A stretch of 64,000 nucleotides of DNA from Quillaja saponaria. Lineage: Eukaryota > Streptophyta > Magnoliopsida > Fabales > Quillajaceae. How positions within the stretch are numbered: position 1 is the stretch's first letter; each line of letters begins with the position of its first letter. The position numbers and the translations under genes were made by a program. The notes under the pieces were generated by a model. The model was not told the DNA's origin. It did no database searches and saw only the letters and a list, made by a program, of their open reading frames with translations. Below, piece by piece: positions 10,604 through 23,393 of the stretch. The stretch is taken from contig CM055608.1 in the NCBI GenBank assembly GCA_029379385.1, positions 27,526,350 to 27,590,349 of the forward strand, given 5' to 3'.

Positions 10604-13600
10604 TTAGTATCTTCTAACACACCCCGTGTGTGGCGCTCCCTACTATGCTTTTTTGGAGTGGCCCAACATGTAAATTTTTTTTTTTTTCTAAACTAGTTGT
10701 AAAAGAGACAAGCTGGTTTTGAACTCAGGATGTCCTTCCCTATATATTGCCATAATAGACTACCAGGTACTCTAGTCTCTAAATGCTTGAGATTGTAGTG
10801 AGTGGTGGAGTTTAATCATATTATTTTTCCAACGGGAGGAAAAGCAACCTGTTCCTGAAGATCTGGTAGAGAATCCACTTCTGAATCAACACTTAAGCCA
10901 TTGAGAAGCTCATCTGAATTAGAGGAATGCGACTCCAACTTAGAATTATCCTCATCTTTTAGAACATCATCTCCTCCAGTAGTTGTTCTTTCTTCTTCCA
11001 GAGATCCAGGATCACGCTTAAAACTATAGAGCTTAGATGCAAGCCCTTTGGAGTCTTTCCAAACTCGCCCCTTTTTTTATCTCTCCTCGACTACAACAAG
11101 TACAGCAGGCCGGTGCATTTCTCTCAATTCTTGCAATCGGGTTTCAGTTACAGCTAAGAAACCCATGCAAGCAGTAAGGACTAGCTGGCTGCTATCGAAG
11201 GTTGAGCCAGTAAGTGATTGCAATAAAGTAATTGCATCCCCAGCATCTTTTGTTGTAACTAAGGCAGGACCTGAAACAAGGTGTATATGAATATTATCAT
11301 CTTTTCTACTGGCAATAGGTATCAATTTATATATGCTTAATATTTGAACACATCATACTAGTACACACACAAATTAGTACAGAATGAAATACCATATAAC
11401 TCCATAAGAGCTAGTGCTGTTCGGAAAAGCATAACGCAGTTCCCTTCTAGTAGCAGTACGTCCCAAACTCGAAGGACTGAGACAGAGAAACACGTGATAA
11501 TATAAATATGCCCCACAAGAAAGAAAGTACAAATCATGTTCTGTTAAATAAATAGAATTGGCCCTATATAAACCTCACCACTTTCTCAAGGAAGCATATT
11601 CACAAAAATGGATAGTAATCAAGGTCCAGATATCCATGCCACCTGCACTCCCAAGTAATCCAGATGATTAACTGCACCACAACATAAGTGGAATAAAAAA
11701 AACTATCCACACCACTTCAAATGATAGAAAGAACCAAAGGAGGAAGACAAATAGAGTTATTTACAGCATTTATACTAAATACAAACCAGCCTTACGACAT
11801 CTTTCACGCATCAGTTCCTCAAAAACAAGTTGGTCCACCTGACAAGACAAAGACATGAATGAGGATAGAATAATAAAAAGACTCTCTGTATCCATCATTA
11901 TCCAAATGAGTAGACTCTTTAACTCGAAACGCAATAAAACATATTTTTTCTAAAACACTGAATAGACAGACCCACACCTGGTATTCTGTCATTTCCTCTG
12001 TATAGTAGCCTTCAAAATAATTATCAATAATTCCCACCAATGTCCTGAGATATTCCAGAAAATCATGTCAGTACATAAACTGAAGCTGCAAATATAATTT
12101 ATGTCTATGAGAATGTTTGGAAAGATAATACAACACAGTAGTGGTTAAGCAGAAGACTTGTAGGAATTGCACTTCCCTACAAGGAAATTACGAAAACAAA
12201 AATGGCAGAAACATGCTCCCTAATAACAAATGCTAAGAACAAAGCACACTGAGGACAAAACTACAGCTGTCCTTGGAAGCACTATTTAACCATTCCTTAT
12301 ACATTCTAGAGTGCAACCCATGTTGACAGTGGGTTGGTACACAAAAGTAAAGATAATAAGATTTCCAAACCTACCAAAAGGCATTTTCTTCAGGCATCAG
12401 AAGTAGCAACAAACCAGCAAAGAAATTCATACCCTGCATGTGTTTCAATAACATGTAAAATATGAAGGTGAATATTTGAATTACAACGATAATGATGGCA
12501 CATTATTAAGCAGGCAAAATGTAATAGACATCCAAAGATAGTTGAAAGTAAGTATATATCTCATTTAAACATAAATTCTCACTAGAGCCAACCTGCAGTC
12601 TCTTTCAAAATGCCATGTTGCAATTTTACCGCTTAAATACTTTATTCTGTGTGTGTATTTTGGTTTAGGAGGTAAGAGAGGATGAAAGGAACCCTACGAA
12701 CCTAGCAGGGAACAAATAGATGTGTATTAAGTTATTATTTATTCACATCAAAATGCTTGTCCTGAGGGTCAATGAAGTAACAAGACTCTCAGCTACCGAT
12801 AATTACTAGCTGACAAAGTTAACCTGATGAATGACATTTGTGTTAAAGAAATTACTAAAAGCTTCAGCCATTGGATGAAAATGTCAAATTGCTAAATAAA
12901 CCCAGACCAAAACCAATGCTTAACTAACATGGAACTGACTTCAACAACCTGAAAGTAAAAGAAAAGACAAATTACACCAAGATAGCTGGGTCTGAACTGA
13001 GATTCATTAAAGATAAAAAGGGTTAAACATATCAGTCAACTAGTAAAGTTATGACCATGATGTAATCCTCTTCTTGCCCATGGTTCAGAATTTAGTTTTA
13101 AATATATGTGCAGTATACATTCTAGTGCATTCCCGACTTTTAAAAATTAGTCAAAATATACTGGAAAAGTATGAATTGAATAGAACATGGAAATGGAGGA
13201 GATCTGTGAACATTAAGATACACTTAAACCAACAAAGTGTTTCTAAGGAAAGGAATTGGTGAAAAACAGTATCTGGTTACATTTATCAGCTTGAGAGTAT
13301 TTGAATTCATTACTGCAAATGGAAACTGCTTATGCAGATAGGAAAAAATAACTGGGCAAGATGTAAATTGAAGCTGAAAAGTCAGAAGGACCAACTTAAC
13401 CATTATTTACCAAGAATGAACTCTTCAGAAAATCTAATTACCTGACAATACCCAACAGAGGGATTATGCCCGAGCATAAGCTAGAAATAAACGCCTCAAG
13501 GAATCTGCCATTCTCGTCCAAAGCAGGATGGCCTGGGAAAGTCCGTGGTACGTCCGTGGTATGTTGCAATGGAAAGCAAAAGATGTGGCACCTACAAATA

Positions 13601-15029
13601 AACTAAAGTCCAAGGCGCATGCATCTAAGGACCTTCTCAATATGCTTTCTCCATTTACAGGGTACGCTAGATGAGTTATCTTGCTCATCTGGTTCCCTGC
13701 TTTCACTGCCATTAGTTACTTGAGCCAACAGATTCTCATAATATCTCTGCACCCGATGTGTCTTTACACCTACAAAAGCTTGCCAAACCTGTATAATAAC
13801 AATATTGTAGCAAACTCTGCACTCTTTCACTGAAGAAAGATGTCAAAAAACTATTGAAATAAGAGGACCAATTATACCTCTCCCCTGAGATCCCTTGGCA
13901 CTGCCCCATGAACTAGGCACTCCAATTCTTCTTGCCAACGAGAGAAAAAATTAGGTATGACCTCATCCACTGTGGCATTTTCTGCACTGGAGATAATCAT
14001 AATATCATCCGATGTCTCATAATGCAGACTTCTTCCTCAAAGTCCTCCTCAGAAGCCCCTCCTAAAGATCCCAGCTCTTCTATAGCTGGAAGATGGTTAC
14101 TTGACTCATTACTGATGCTTACCAGATCACCTTTCCTATCCTTTCTCTTCTTGACATGAGAACTCATCATATATCCAATGGCACCAAGAAATGGTCTAAT
14201 CTCAGCCCAGGTTTGAACCTTATGGGTTTTTCTTTCTTCTGAACAGTGCAACTCCTTCTCAGAAACATCAAAAAAAGAAGTCCTGCCACTAGAATTATCC
14301 CCTTCTCTAACCTTCTCTAAAACTGTCTCCTCTTTCCACTCAGTACCTTCAGCATTCAATGTTTCTTTATGTTCCTTTTCTGAAGAGAACGGATGAGGAT
14401 TTTTAACTATCTTGTCAAGGAAGCTTCTCCATTTATATAACCTTTCATATTCCTCCTCCTGATCCCAAGTGTTTATGTCAGTAAGCAAAACTTTGACAGT
14501 TATACTGTTCCTGATTTTCTTGTTGATGTAAAATATTCTTGAAATTATAATGGCAAACAACGTTTACTAATGTTTCCATGTTTTTGCAACATCATTAAGC
14601 TAAAATATGATACTTCCTACTGCTATTGCTATGCTCATTCTGGTTAAAAGGACGTTTCTTATATATCAGTGTAAGGCTCCATCTATTGATAGTTTGATAC
14701 TTTACATAGTTAATATGCTAATTGTAAAAGGAAGTTTTACAATTCATTTTTTAGGAAAAAGAAAAAGCTTTGTTTTTATTGCAGCAACTGTTATCATCGA
14801 CCATGGCCATAGAACATAGACTCAAGCAAATATTCTACAAAATGAGCATCTGGTGGACCTCATATAGAATCCCAGACTCATATATGCTACATTTGGCTCT
14901 TCTATGTATGGAATTGAAAGAATAAACCTGAGTTAGCAAATACCTTGTAAATATTAGCATACTCTCTATATCGTTGTGTATGTTGAGGTCTTAAAGCAAA
15001 CCCGTAGCCATCCCTGCTGGCATAGATGT

Positions 15030-17574
15030 CTGTTTAATCTTCCAATGGGAAAAAATACGGAAGCAGAAATACTACAAGGGAAAAACACACGACATTTTTC
15101 TGAGATTTCAGATTCAAAGGAAAAATAAATATATAACCTAGCACATCTACTGGAAACTAGAGCAAAAATGAAAAACTTGACATTAACCCGATAATTACAA
15201 AAGATATAGAGCACATGATTGAGATGAAAAAGGGAGTGAAACACACAGATACAAAAACAAAGTTCAACGTACCTGGAATCAACCTCCAATGAGCGCTTAC
15301 ACAATAAGGACAACAACATAGTTCAGAAAGAGCAGCAATTCTACTGCCCATAGCTCTTGCTTCAAACCAAACTCAGAATGCTACCACATTCACACTTCAA
15401 AACTACTATATTAATGTCTGACATGCACATTACAGCTTTTGTAATCCTAATCACCCCCAACTACTCAAATATCAATTTGCATAAATAGCAGAATTCTTTA
15501 ATTACCTCTAGCTAAAAAAAATTATAACTAAATTATGAGAAAAGATTTTTAAAAAATAATAAATAATCAAATTATGTGTTATCGTGACAAGGATGTATCA
15601 TTGAAGCAAAAATCGATGGAATATAGGATAAACTGTTAGTTAACAGGGATAATGAGCAGTGACTACTAGAAGGAGTTTTCTCACACTTGCTGATAAACCC
15701 AAAACAGTATAATCTCCCAAATATGGAACTTTTCCAAATTCAATCCAAAAATTGGAGAGAATTCAGGGTTTCAGGACGCGTGGAAATGCTTAAAGGCCAA
15801 ATGTGTATGTATCTCTATCTACAATTATGCATACCTCTTTAGGTTGATGTTATGGAGGAAATTGATACTCAGCTCCTCCATATTCGGATCCTTCAGTAAA
15901 CTTGAATCTGATCAAGCAGTGACAGAGAAAAATTAGGGTTTCATGAGTATGATCAGGAGGATCCAAGGCTAGTCCATGATTTTCTGCAGTAACTGAATTT
16001 TCCCTCGTTGTTTCTCTCTCTGGTTTTTGTTCGTGGGCTCACTATTTTAGAGTTTTGTACTAGTAAGTATTGTGACGTGTCGTTTCTTTTGCAGCCTACG
16101 ATAACAGCGTGCTCCCTAGCGCATTTTGGCACTAGGAAGTCTAGGAGTGCTTCGAAATTGATAGCTGAGAATATAATTATTTTTTATTTAGTAACGATTA
16201 GTTTGGTTTTACTTTAAAATTTCGGGTTGATGAAATAATAATACACGGGTGTGCAGAAACCCAAATATGAAATATTCTATTACCAAACAAAAATAAATAA
16301 ATAATATATATATATATATGAATTTTTATATATATATCAATATTAGATTTTATTTTATTGTTAAATGTACATTATTATTTTTATTTTAAATTTATTTAAT
16401 TAAAAAATATATGACTTAGCTGGACTTTAATATTTGTTTAAAAAAAAAAGTTATTAGACTATTTTGGAACAAAACTCAATTTTGAACTCAACTTAATCCA
16501 CTCATCAGATTTATTCAACTTTTATATAGGGTGAAAAGTTATTTCACATAGACACCTAACTTTCAAAATTAAGTGAAATTTTAATTCACCCAACTTGACA
16601 GCCTATTTGGAAAATCCTTAGTGTAATAACACTATAGATAGAAATTCCCATTAAAAAAATATGTAAATAGAGCAAAGATGAATTTTTACTAAACAAAAAA
16701 ATAGGCCTTCTCCAATTGTAGAATTTTTTTTTATTTATAACTAGAAATTTCATGTTCAAATATTATTATACATTCTCTTTAAAAATGGGAAATTATATAA
16801 TACATATAAAGCTGATTATACTAGTTGATTTTTATTAATACTGACTGAAATAAATCTTTGAAGTGTTTTATGATTCAAAATTAACAAGTTGAAATTTTTT
16901 TTTCAACTTTTTATGAAGCAATACGACTTCTTTTTTTTTTTTTTTTTTTTGTCTTCCTACCTTCTACAATGAGATGTATCTTACAGTATTTTTCGTTGAC
17001 AATTTCAAAAGTTCCACTTCATTCTTCTCAATTCACATTACTTTAACACTAAGTTACACAGATTACAAATGAATTTAACACAACCTGAATTGGAAGGAGA
17101 TCCAAAGAGTATGGGTAAATGATTTTCTTTTTGTCCATTGATAATCTCCAAAGAACAAGCCTAGGATGAGAATGGGGGAACAAAAAGGAGATAGATGCTT
17201 ACAAACTAAAAATCAAACCTCAAAATGAAGGATAGATAAACCTCCAAATTACTCCATCAACTGATTTTCTTTTTGTATTGTGAATAATCACATATGCAGG
17301 CCTTCTCCAAAAAAAAGAAAAAAGAATCACATGCTGGAGTTCCACTATTGTTGAACAGCAAGCAATAGATCTAGCTCCAAATGCTCACTTCACATCACCA
17401 GCACAAGATTAAGGGGAAATTACTACATTGTACTGCAAAATTTACAGGTTGGAATATAGCAGTTGAGAAGAAAATAGAAGATAAAAGTGTCTTTCGGTAT
17501 TACCGAGTATGAGAGTATGAAGAAATAATAAACACAGTTTTTCACCTGCCACTGTGCTTGGATTGCTTCTTCAG
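15030..17574. other. TBC 5' region and intergenic DNA before TerC
   Basis: A possible 5' exon of the TBC pseudogene lies at about 15835-15890 on the minus strand, ending in a good donor AGAG/GTATGC, but its frame does not join the next exon. The rest is AT-rich, with a (TA)n run near 16300-16340 and a T-run near 16930-16950. The part next to 17574 should hold the TerC 3' untranslated region. I see no gene. Confidence 0.5.
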
Positions 17575-20500
17575 CTAGTCAGACTTCTTCATCAAACTTA
17601 ATAGCACTCCAGTGGTAAGACTTGTGGCTACAAAACCAAGAGATGCCTCCGTTGAGATATGGAATCCTGAAGGAATTAGATGGTGTTAAGTAAAGAAAAT
17701 AAGGATTAATACATATATGGAGGACAAAATACAATATACTGACCAAAATAGTCCACTGATCATCTTAAACCCAATGAATCCAAGAACAACAGCAATGGAC
17801 GGCTGATAAGACAGGAAATGATGATGATGTTAGTAATTTAGTGTAAAGCTAAATTTGCCAACAGAAAATGACAATGGCGGAGGAAAATAAATCAACTGTA
17901 GAAATTGTATGGGAAGAATATTGCCTATTGAATTTGTATTTATTTTAAGAGTTCAACTAATAATTAGGGATTCAGTAGTTCATTAATTAGGGATATCAGG
18001 TTAATTAGGAATCATTGTGCAATTATTAGTCAAAAGACAGCTATTGAATTATTATTCGAACTATTTGACTTTGCTGATTCATCTTCTTCCCTTTGTTTAT
18101 ATTCTCTCTTGGTTCTACATCACATGAGATTAGTGAAAATAGAAAAATGAAAAATCAGGTTGCACAAACATTACTTACAAATGAGGGGTTGTGAAGGGAG
18201 GAAGAAGTAGTAGTAAGCTAGCTTGACGGGCTGCTCCTCAATGTTTGATGTGAGAGATTTGATTTGAGAGAAGCAACCTTATGGGTAAATTGAAGATGAC
18301 TTTTTTACATGTGGTACTAATGGATGTCTATACATTCCCCCTCAACTCAGTCTTTTCTAGATTTCTTAGAAGGTTTGAGTTTCAATTTATAATCTCTTGT
18401 TTTGCATTTTGGTGGGGTATGTTTGTACCCACCTTGTGTCCAAAATTTTAGCCCTAACATATCTTTTAATATAATCGTTACTTTATAAGAAAAAGACGGA
18501 ATGGTAGTACAGTAAATGATAGGAATAGACGGTGGCTTCTGATGTGTAATTGTAACTTTTTAAATGGCAAAGGATGACTTCATTACACCCCCATCATCAT
18601 AGTCAATATCACATATGTATATCTGAACATGTTTAGTTATATTTAACCAATAACTACTCAAACCATCATTTCTCAACTACATGTCTGTTAAAGACCTTAA
18701 GATATTCATGAAGATTAATTCAGTGAACTATTGGTCATACCTAAAATCCAAAGAAATGAATGACACGTCATGATTGAGTGAGTAGTATATTGAAAGTCAA
18801 GCAACTAACTGCAGTGCTGTACCACATTCCATCACATTAAACAAACTCAATTTGACCGATGAGCTTGATAAGCAATAAATTCATTTATTTTAACAATATG
18901 TCCCGTTATGGCTATTCTTGTGTTTCACACAGTTATGTGGTTGTTGTGGCTATTGAGAAGCAACAACTTTCTTATGTTCTCTACAGTCAAGCTTGTTTCC
19001 TGAAAATTATTCCAAAAGCAGTTTTCAAGAATTTTTTCTTTTTATTTACCACTTTTTTCTGTTTTCATAGAAGGGATTTTCCTTAGAACCAGAACCAAAA
19101 AGGCCCTAGTATTAAGTTCCCAGCAAGCATTATGGATTCACATAGAGTAAGTCAAATCTCACCTGTAAGTACTCCAACTCTGACATGCCCTCAGAAATCA
19201 GTTTGTAAAGTGACCTCAAACCTGCATTTGACAGAAAATGGTTGACTAAATTTTTGCCTATTAATATGCCAATAGCTTCATGAATAAGTATAAACCAATA
19301 TTGTGCAGAAAGACATTTGACATTTTTATCCTATAACAAATACATTTGCCCTCTACTCATAAAACAATAATACTTATAACCAGAAGTTTTACTTGTAATT
19401 CCAGGTCTTAATTGCCAAACAACAGTTATTGAATATAACAGGTATTTGATAGCAATCTAAATAAAGAAAATGTTGCTATCATCTCAAAAATATTTATCAG
19501 AGACATTACTACAACTTGTTAGAACAAGTACAAGTAAAAAAAATACCTAAGATGGCAAAGAGATTAGAAGTGAAAACTATGAAAGGATCTCGTGTTACAC
19601 CAAAAACTGCTGGTATTGAATCAACCTAAATAAAAAGGGGAAAGGGCACGACATTAATATTCACTTGACAGCATCAAAAGAAAAGGCAGAATAGGACAGA
19701 GGGATAAGGAAAGCCTACTGCAAATGCTATATCACTGAGCTCGATAACTGCTACTGTTAGAAGTAAAGGTGTAGCCTGCCCAAAATGTTTAACACCTGTT
19801 AGAAATCAAGTAGAAAATTAATTTAAAAAGGGCTCAACTACGGTGCACAAAGTGCTCCCCGGCTATTGCGGGGAGGAGACAACATACTGATTAAAAGACA
19901 AGTTCAACTATTCATATTGTGAAGCAATGCTGATAGATGCAATTAAATTAGCAAGGAACTAAGTTAAGTGCGAGAGGAACTTATCAACAACTTACTTTCC
20001 ACAGACCATCCTGATTTGTAATGAATCGGTTGCCATCATAATATGCTGCAACATTTTTTTAAGAGTAAGATTGTAGACCCAAAGATATGCTTCCACAAAT
20101 TGAATAAGGTCCATGCATGAGCTAGATGCCAGTTGAAATCTAAAATCTGCTAACAGAATAATGCAACCATGTCCATATTTGTACATAGTTCTCTTTTTAC
20201 ATAAGTTTCTCATAAGCATGTGTATGAGTACTTTGATCAAATAATCCAAAAATGGTTCATCCATGTAGCAATACACTTCATACTATAGGTGAATATAGTC
20301 CTACATCTAAAATTTGGAGACTTGGTCTCTAGTTTTGGAAAAAGAAAGAATTGAAATTATAAGAAAAGAGGCTGCATATCGGGCAAAGCTATCCCAGGCT
20401 CAGCCTATTCTACCTAAAATGAGTCCCCAAATCTTTATTAAATTAAGCACATTATCCTATAGTCTTTTTTTTTTTTTTTTTTTTTTTTCCCCGAGTGTAA

Positions 20501-23393
20501 CCTGGCCTTGGATCAGTCCAAAAGAAAAACGAATCCATATAAGGACCAAGTTGAAGTGCCTAAGAATTAACTAACAAAAGTCTAGATAATAAAGAGACTA
20601 AAATAATTGTCTGATCGAAAATTACTTGTGACAGGGACAAATTTCTGACAAGTCTTCACCAAAAAGTTATTAGATAAGTCAGTCTCATTGTCTTCACTGG
20701 CAAATAGCTGTCACAAAATCAAAAACATTGAGTGCCACGGTTTATGTAAGCAATAGAATCAGAAGTTAGATACCAGAAGCATATAAATAAACTTGTGAGG
20801 AGTTAGGACAACAATAACATGAACCTATCATATTAGGTGGATATAACACATTGGATAGTGTGATCTTTCACCTTGAATGATGAGTATAGTAATATTACAG
20901 CCAATAGTAGGTTGACCGCCTCAAACCTCTAAAACATGAAGAAAGAAAGTAAAGTTTTAGGATTATACTATTAACAAAGAAAGCTTGTCAGGAACAAGCA
21001 CATTTGTAAGAAAGGTTGTGAAGAATACTGCATAGCCGGAAAGTCAGAAACTCACCAGAAGGGTAGCTGTTCCAAGAAGTATCAATGTCAAACGAAAGAC
21101 TACTGCACCAGCAATACCATACGAAAGTACCCTATTCTACATATTCAGAATTAAGAAGAAAATAAAAAACTTGACCACAAATTGCATATATAATACTTTT
21201 TTTTTATTGATAAGAAATGAAGTCTGCTCTGCAAGTCTGATACAAAAACTCAGAAACTCAGACCAAAAAGTTGAAACTAGACAAGTTTCATCCTGCCAAA
21301 AAGGTGTATTCATCACCTGGTACATAGTTGGCACTTTGAAGTACTTGAATATCAGAACAAAAACGAAGAGATTATCCACTGACAGGCTTTGCTCCAATAA
21401 ATATCTGAAAATAGTCCATAGTCATTGTGGTGAAAAGAGAAAATTTGAGCTCAATGTTGAAGGCTTCGAGCAAATATAATTTTCACTCAATCACAGTGGT
21501 GTTAAAACAAACATATATAAACCATGGACTCAGCAGAAAGCCAGAAGTAAATCTCACAAACACTAAATTAAACTCAAAATTATATAAGAAAGCACCATCT
21601 CTCGGGTAGGGAAAGATGCAGTGTCCTCTAGCCTTCAAAGTTCAAATACCGTTATTTGACTAGTTTCCTTGTGATTATCCAACCAATACCATGTATAACA
21701 GAAGGCCAAAGAAGATGATTATTGAGTATTGACCCATGCAATAAAATGTGATGACCTCTAGAAGAGTCCAAAAGATTATTTAGCATGTGGAAGCTTTCAA
21801 CTAGGACAACCATAAAGGAAAGAGCTTACATCAAGAACAAGCACCATACTGGAAGAAGTTTGCCCTCTAAAAATACAAGAATTTCAGAGTCTGCATAATA
21901 TTATATTGTTGTCTTTGTTGCAAGCAGCGATGAAAGAATGTAGAGTAATAAGAAAGAGAATTCTCGGAAGAAAAGAACAGGAAAAAAAAAAAGGGATAAG
22001 AAAGAATAACAAATAATATTGATTAAACATGCACATAACTCTACTTTTTTGTTCTAAACCTCCACATTTAAATCTTTGATATATATATTCAGGACTGACA
22101 ATACTGAATTGTTGTGCATATCTTAGTGCAATAATCTGGGAGACTGGGACAAAACATGTATCGCCAAGTTATATCACTAAGTTGCTATTTGTTGGGACTT
22201 GTCTACTGTAATTATTCATCCACTCTAGTCTTGTTAACTCTAATAGCCACAAATGACTGATCTCTGTAAACACTTAAGGAGCAGTGTTTCTAGTTCCTAT
22301 ATGTTGTGGCGAACATTTAACAATACAATTCTTCTGCATACCCGGCAAAAAATTCTGTTGCCTTGCCAACTCCATCTTTTAACCCCAAACCAACTCCAAA
22401 TGCCACCGCGGTGCACACCTATAAGAAATAATAACTAAACTGGTCAATATAAACATTAAGAAAAATAATAAATGAAGCACACAACAATTAACAGAGAGGT
22501 GCCCACCCACAAGGCAACAGTTCTAACAGAGGAGACATAAGATTCGTGCCCCTCAGCTTCTTCTGTATTACTATTTGAAGAGTGACTGTGAGTCGATTTA
22601 ACTCTGTTCATGTCATCGTATGGCTGGACGCTTATCCCATTGCCTTCAGCTGGCCCATTTCAGCAACACTTAAATTTAGAAAAAGAGTAAATACGTGCAA
22701 TAATTTAATAGCTTTCAAAGATGAGGAACAAAAATCTAAAGAGCAAAAGTAATGTGGCTCTACAACATTACTAAAACATCTTCAAAGTTTATTTGCAATC
22801 ATTCCTCAAATTCTAAATATGAAAACAGAAGTTTTCCATATCATGGAAACAGATGAGCATCAATTGCTAGAACGCTTGAATTTACAAAACGCAGTGAATT
22901 ATGCCACTTTGAAAGGATGCTCGTCCACATTCATGCATATGACTGTGTACCTAGTTCCTGAAAACTAACTAATATATTGCAATGAAATACAATCATTTGG
23001 TTTCACAAAAATAATCATTTCTTCTTTAGAAGAAAATTTTCAACCATAGTCACCTGGGGTGGATAAATCATCCTCCTGGTCAGTTCTTTTTGAGCATGCA
23101 GTTGGGAGATGTTGGGCATGACGGCAATGATTCACTGCCACCCAAAATTCATCGGACCCATGAACCGAGACTCATATTAGTGTACATTGAACAAAAAAAA
23201 AACTTGTATATATATATATATATATAAGAAAAGGAAAAGAGTGCAAACCTGTGTCATAGCGACTAGAATAATGGTGAACAAATTGAAGTCCAGCCCATTT
23301 AGTAGCTCGAGTTCGTTGTGAAACCCTATACAGGCGCTGGTCATAATTGAGCGGAATTTGGACGGCATTGTAGACAACTGAAGGTAGTCCCAT
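17575..23393 (-). CDS. TERC: Chloroplast integral membrane protein TerC, with a 3' frameshift
   Basis: TerC-family thylakoid membrane protein; in Arabidopsis (AtTerC/PDE149) it is needed for thylakoid biogenesis. Fourteen exons: 23249-23393, 23054-23134, 22507-22649, 22342-22418, 21317-21404, 21056-21136, 20872-20928, 20626-20707, 19996-20045, 19719-19775, 19547-19625, 19163-19221, 17744-17802, 17575-17666. Exons 1-12 join in phase (333 codons). Family blocks include [60 protein letters not shown] and SNLFAILG, with the acidic membrane residues kept. The leader is basic and Ser/Arg-rich, like a plastid transit peptide. Exon 13 carries one extra base near 17754-17757 (ATC AGTG GAC). As written, the last ~33 residues are out of frame and end at TGA 17579-17581 (381 aa); the family frame ends at TAG 17575-17577 (382 aa). 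Confidence 0.9.
17925..18440. other. Possible transposon-derived sequence in the last TerC intron
   Basis: The long intron between TerC exons 12 and 13 holds repetitive-looking sequence, with blocks such as TCAGTAGTTCATTAATTAGG and a later GGGGTATGTTTGTACCC palindrome. No terminal repeats, target-site duplication or protein remnant is visible, so the origin is unknown. Confidence 0.25.
19831..19885 (+). repeat. GC-rich hairpin, possible SINE relic
   Basis: Within an AT-rich TerC intron, CGGTGCACAAAGTGCTCCCC runs into a short hairpin (CTCCCCG pairing with CGGGGAG). The phrase resembles parts of plant Au-type SINEs as I remember them. No tRNA-like A and B boxes or tail were found. Confidence 0.3.

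Larger units (their letters stand above)
4221..15029 (-). pseudogene. Decayed TBC-domain Rab GTPase-activating protein gene
   Basis: Plant Rab-GAP with a TBC domain and a C-terminal coiled coil, the family of Arabidopsis At3g55020 and At2g37290. Exons, 5' to 3' on the minus strand: 14944-15029, 13878-14458, about 13633-13788, about 13442-13564, 12375-12433, 11978-12044, 11787-11838, 11579-11671, 11393-11476, 10859-11270, 8631-8682, 8110-8179, 7106-7186, 6886-6987, 5466-5589, 4591-4681, 4221-4328. Recognisable pieces include GFALRPQHTQRYREYANIYK, WQAFVGVKTHRVQRYY, LLLLLMPEENAFW, LVLTACMG, VELCRLLEEKRSAVLR and PFGLGWRDRNK. Lesions: TGA at 11619-11621 and 11586-11588, both where the family has Trp; TAA at 11077-11079; a frameshift near 14025; an 11-bp duplication at 13541-13562 plus two small indels in the same exon; lost splice sites around 13565-13633; a frameshift near 5543. 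The gene cannot make a full Rab-GAP. Coiled-coil exons are better kept than TBC exons. Confidence 0.9.

Noticed and set aside
13997..14560. A 187-codon open frame on the minus strand as a separate gene
   Set aside because: It reads as the second recognisable exon of the TBC pseudogene (RWSF-like block, then QTWAEIRPFLGAIGYM) and runs off frame at a small indel. It is not an independent gene.
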